A stretch of 64,000 nucleotides of DNA, from assembly GCF_003584135.1 (NCBI RefSeq), contig NZ_QXFI01000035.1, forward strand, positions 1 through 64,000, written 5' to 3'. Position 1 is the first letter of the stretch; the number at the start of each line of letters is the position of its first letter. This document shows, piece by piece, positions 61,501 through 64,000 of the stretch. Position numbers and translations under genes: made by a program. The DNA comes from Flagellimonas pelagia (lineage in GTDB: Bacteria; Bacteroidota; Bacteroidia; Flavobacteriales; Flavobacteriaceae). The notes below the pieces were generated by a model. The model searched no databases, was not told where the DNA came from, and saw nothing but the letters and a program-made list of their open reading frames with translations.

Positions 61501-64000
61501 AGTAGTCCGTCCGCTTTTCGGAGTAACCGCAAATTCCCGGGCTACTTTGGTGTTCATCCCGGTGGTTACCTTAAAGGCATCCAGGGAAGGAAAATAATTG
61601 ATATCCGTATGTTGCTCGAAGAGTTCCGCTGCAAAACGTTCGTAATAGCTTACGGGAATCCAGCGTTCCCCCAGATTAAAATCCAATAGTTCGAAAGGGA
61701 TGCGTTCGGGTTGAACTTTTTCCAAAGCGGTTAGGCTTCGCTCTGCTTGTGGGATATCATTTTCAGTAGCCGTTTGTTGTTTTGCCTGTCGCAATTTTTC
61801 CACTACGTTACCGCTCAGGAACTGATCTGCGGTCTCCCAATCTTTGCTTACCGGGTTCAAGTAAATATGTTCGCCCAAACGGGCAATCGTTTCCGGTTCT
61901 TCCAATCCCATGGCTGCACCAATAAACCCAATATCCACCTTTCCGGTATCGTTCAGGCTGTGTGCCAGGGCTTCAATCGGGTCATCGGTGACAAAACGTT
62001 TTACGGATACCTGAGCAGTGCTGGTCAGCATATCGGACTTGACAAAATGTTCACCTTCCCTGCGTTCCAAAGAGGATAACATGGTCAAACCGAAAGCGGT
62101 ATCTTCCAATATGCGTCTACGGTTACCTTGGCTGTTTAACTGCCCATATTGGGAAATAAATTGATCATAACGCTGGTTCAACTCATCCCGTTCGGTTTGG
62201 GGAACCGGAGTTCTTGTAGTTTCTTTTTCGGAGATTTTTAGGTACTCATCCCGAAGGGTTATATAGTGTTCATAGAAACGCTTATCGGTTTGCATACCCA
62301 GGGGTTGGAACACCGCATTTTTAAAATCATTATCAATTTCGGAAAGCGTACCCACCTGTCCCTGATAAACGATCAGTGTACCTTCTTTATGAAACGGGTG
62401 TATATTGGTAAAGGGACGTGCTGCCTGCCCGTTTAATTGAAATACTCCTTCTAAGGTTTGATCACCTTCGTAAGTAAACGCATGGCCAAACCCTTGCAAT
62501 TCCCCGGACAGGTTTTGCAGTTCATGTCCCAATAAGCGGGCATCCATCCAGTTGGCGGAGAAATGATCAATCTCCTTGACGTTGGAATATAGTTTATATA
62601 GGTAGCGATTGGATTTTTGTTGTTTGGCTGCCAAGAGTACAATACTCTCGTGCGTAGGCTTATCAGTAGTACGAATGGTACTGATAAGCCGTGCACTTTC
62701 TTTTCGAACGACGGTTGCATCCAAAGGGTTGATATAGGCTATGGCACGGTTGATCTGTTCTGCCGGTGCCGTATCAAAAAGCCCTAACTGTACCGAAACG
62801 GTTTCTGCTTTATTCTCAGGCATCGGAAGATAAGTGAGCTTCCTGCCACCAAATTCCTGTTTTTCTATTGGTAGGGATTGACTTTGGAAATAACGCTCCC
62901 GATTTAAACGGGTATTAAAACCTTCGGTAATCGTCTGTCCAAGTTTTTCACGAATGTCATTGAGGTCGCCTTGCTGCCATACGGTTTCGTGTGCCTGTCC
63001 GTATTGATTTTTACCCGGTTGGAGGGTATTTCCCGTAATGATATCCCGATGCTGTTGAATATAGCTATTGCTATGGTAGGTTCCATATTCATTCTCTAAT
63101 GATACGGTAGTCACCAGTAAGGTTTCTTCTTCGGATAGGGTTTCTTTTGTTGCATTCTTTTGAACAATCAATAGGTGGTTGGGAGCTTCGGTATTGCCGG
63201 TATCCTTCATCAGGTTGTCGGGCATAACTGATAGGCTTATAAAATCCGCTTTTTCGAATAGGTATTCCCTCGCTTTTTGATTGGACGGGCTGTTTAAGAA
63301 AGCATCGGTGGTAATATAAGCCATGAGACCGCCATCAGCTAGTTTGTCTAATCCCTTGGCAAAAAAGTAATTGTGTATTTTTCCAGATAGTGCTTTATTG
63401 GGATAAACCTCATCATATACCGAAAAATTGCCGAACGGAATATTGCTGACGATAAGGTCATAGCTGGAATTTTCGGTTATCGGGGTTTCTTCAAAACCGG
63501 TGATATGGGTTTCTGCCGGAACAGGAAGCGTACTGTTGATGGCAGAGAGTACCAACCCGGAAAGGGTATCTTTCTCTACGGCGGTAATCTGTTCCAATTC
63601 AGGAAAAGCCTTTACCGCTTCACTGATAAAAATACCGGAACCTGCCGAAGGTTCGTACAATCGTTTGGGTTGCAGATTTTGTGCTGCCAGAACAGTGTAT
63701 AAGGTTTCGGGAACTACCTGCGGGGTATAAAAGGCGGTCAGCACACTATTGCGCAAAGAAGAAATAATTTCCCGATATTGAGTTTCGGTATAGTTTTCCT
63801 TTAGCAGGTCATGCAGCTCCATAATATCTGCATGGTGTTTCAGGTCTTCTTTGGTAGCCCCATTGGCTGACCATTCTTCCTGTGTACCATAAGGGTATAG
63901 GATAGCCTTGATCCCTCCAAAACCTGAGAATTTTTTCAGGTTCGAGACTTCATCCGGACTTAGTTCTTTACCGTCTTGATGGCTCAGGGCGATTCGGATC
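58522..64000 (-). CDS. Giant N6-methylase-SNF2 helicase fusion, 5' end beyond the window
   Basis: The frame is open to the right edge, so the start is not in view; ATG 63822 is internal. Upstream residues continue SPDEVSNLKKFSGFGGIKAI, the usual beginning of such proteins. At least 1825 residues are visible. The methylase has motif I PSAGSGIF (around 63645) and a catalytic-site SNIPFG (around 63435). The helicase has HEVGLGKTLTM (around 61125), DESH in VDESHKFKN (around 60630), LSGTPISNSLTEMY, and QRNGRGARQG (around 59610). The C-terminal 250 residues are coiled and polar. Similar methylase-helicase fusions in mobile DNA, such as phage P1 DarB, protect entering DNA from restriction, which is a plausible role here. 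Confidence 0.88.
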   Translation of the reverse strand, partial: IRIALSHQDGKELSPDEVSNLKKFSGFGGIKAILYPYGTQEEWSANGATKEDLKHHADIMELHDLLKENYTETQYREIISSLRNSVLTAFYTPQVVPETLYTVLAAQNLQPKRLYEPSAGSGIFISEAVKAFPELEQITAVEKDTLSGLVLSAINSTLPVPAETHITGFEETPITENSSYDLIVSNIPFGNFSVYDEVYPNKALSGKIHNYFFAKGLDKLADGGLMAYITTDAFLNSPSNQKAREYLFEKADFISLSVMPDNLMKDTGNTEAPNHLLIVQKNATKETLSEEETLLVTTVSLENEYGTYHSNSYIQQHRDIITGNTLQPGKNQYGQAHETVWQQGDLNDIREKLGQTITEGFNTRLNRERYFQSQSLPIEKQEFGGRKLTYLPMPENKAETVSVQLGLFDTAPAEQINRAIAYINPLDATVVRKESARLISTIRTTDKPTHESIVLLAAKQQKSNRYLYKLYSNVKEIDHFSANWMDARLLGHELQNLSGELQGFGHAFTYEGDQTLEGVFQLNGQAARPFTNIHPFHKEGTLIVYQGQVGTLSEIDNDFKNAVFQPLGMQTDKRFYEHYITLRDEYLKISEKETTRTPVPQTERDELNQRYDQFISQYGQLNSQGNRRRILEDTAFGLTMLSSLERREGEHFVKSDMLTSTAQVSVKRFVTDDPIEALAHSLNDTGKVDIGFIGAAMGLEEPETIARLGEHIYLNPVSKDWETADQFLSGNVVEKLRQAKQQTATENDIPQAERSLTALEKVQPERIPFELLDFNLGERWIPVSYYERFAAELFEQHTDINYFPSLDAFKVTTGMNTKVAREFAVTPKSGRTTYGYTLLEHALENTTPFFTYEVSVGDGKSIRVPDNEAIQLAHQKIDQIRNGFIDWLKELPDTDKKHIENLYNDTFNCYVLREFDGSHLNFPGLDKKALGIEDLYSSQKNAAWRIIQNRGALIDHEVGLGKTLTMIVSAQEMKRLGIVQKPMILALKANINQIAETYRKAYPHARILSPGQNDFTPAKRLRLFHEIKNNNWDCIILTHDQFGKIPQSPEMQQQIFQTELDHIQRDLNTVRELGGAISKKMLKGLEIRKNNLEGKLKTVLKDIEEKKDTGINFKEMGVDHLFVDESHKFKNLTFTTRHNRVAGLGNMAGSQKALNMLFAVRTLQERFNSDLCVTFLSGTPISNSLTEMYLLFKYLRPKEMERQRIENFDGWAAVFARKTTDFEFSVTNEIIAKERFRHFIKVPELALFYNEITDYKTARHINLDKPELSETLVNIPPTPQQSVFIKNLMQFAKTGNGELIGRGRLTPEEDKGRMLIATNYAKKMAADMRLVDDWKYGDHPDNKVNTAARKIAEIYHHTQPHKGTQIVFSDIGTPKPDRFNIYDTLKEKLVRDFHIPVSEVTFIHDWTDRKKPELFRKMNRGEIRILLGSTEKAGTGLNVQERVVAMHHLDIPWKPSELEQRNGRGARQGNRIAKEHYGNQVQNFVYAVEQSLDNYKFNLLKNKQTFISQMKNSELNVRTIDEGAVDEKSGMNFSEYIAILSGDTSLLEKSKLEKKVAVMESLKHSHFRELTRHKYQLEKLQNDHASTEKTLGKLSADAAVYKDRLQMTKEGTKANPIQLDGKTGRDSEAIGKHIIQLYQNWKPKAGQHEEKIGNLYGFQLYIRRQQEAYEENGLFEYRYSNSFYAQRESEGIKYTYNNGLPNTDNPKLAARHFLNAIDRVEHLKERYERNLFDLKTELPKIEKLTSKPFTKEHELRELKTELANLERQIAIKIQENQLKQHQPNEPDEEQTPVIKLGEHQTNGHAVKESVVAASASERPRSRMRL

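Noticed and set aside
58522-63822. Complete 1766-residue protein starting at 63822
   Set aside because: The frame stays open to base 64000 and encodes the conserved FSGFGGIKAI region upstream of that ATG.
1-64000. rRNA, tRNA or CRISPR
   Set aside because: None was recognised on either strand by eye; a short tRNA could still be missed without a covariance search.

Overview
The window looks like a Bacteroidota, most likely Flavobacteriaceae-type, chromosome. The evidence is the promoter signature (TAnnTTTG -7 boxes), AT-rich spacers, weak Shine-Dalgarno sequences, the Bacteroidota-type conjugation genes traF/G/J/K/L/M/N, the IS256-type remnant and the b-type SdhC. No rRNA, tRNA or CRISPR array was seen.

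Layout. (1) 1-5.8 kb: MgtC/DUF4010 membrane protein, D-lactate dehydrogenase, a universal stress protein (USP), small or broken genes, and an enolase. (2) 5.8-14.4 kb: a LolA-like protein, two FtsX-type permeases, an ABC ATPase and an outer-membrane barrel, then a CopB-type copper ATPase and an MFS exporter. (3) 14.6-21.4 kb: PoxB-type pyruvate:quinone oxidoreductase, cardiolipin synthase, flavin-binding PNPOx-like proteins and a secreted GMC dehydrogenase pair. (4) 21.4-34.2 kb, visibly more AT-rich: glpK-glpD-glpF, usp, pckA, sdhCAB, a porin-like protein and gpmA. (5) 34.2-46 kb: a lipoprotein, an IS256 remnant, two coupled porins, a usp, a ROK kinase, a LOV-domain histidine kinase, a response regulator fused to a CRP-type DNA-binding module, and two more usp genes. 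(6) 46-64 kb, all minus strand: a conjugative element with a large serine recombinase at its edge, then traN-M-L-K-J, three VirB5-like paralogues, traG, traF and a giant methylase-helicase that runs off the right edge.

Main result. In 21-45 kb I find seven 14-bp palindrome-like sites (ATGAY-N4-RTCAT type) in promoter regions. Each lies exactly 33 nt, centre to centre, from a TAnnTTTG-like -7 box; two of them face such boxes in both directions, giving nine promoters. They sit upstream of glpKDF, pckA, two porin loci, the ROK kinase, three intact usp genes and one broken usp. The only CRP-family regulator in the window is the receiver-CRP fusion next to the LOV kinase. I therefore propose a LOV-kinase -> receiver-CRP -> USP/porin/glycerol/PEPCK regulon, which may be blue-light or redox responsive.

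The island also shows duplication and decay: PNPOx-gpmA and usp-pckA cassettes each occur twice, with different members broken. Fragments of an ATP-cone protein, a metallo-beta-lactamase-fold protein, a usp and unidentified genes are also present. Several intact genes (eno, gpmA, pckA, sdhCAB) are probably extra copies of housekeeping genes. Together with glpKDF, D-LDH and PoxB they would let glycerol, pyruvate, lactate and C4 acids be interconverted under changed respiratory conditions.
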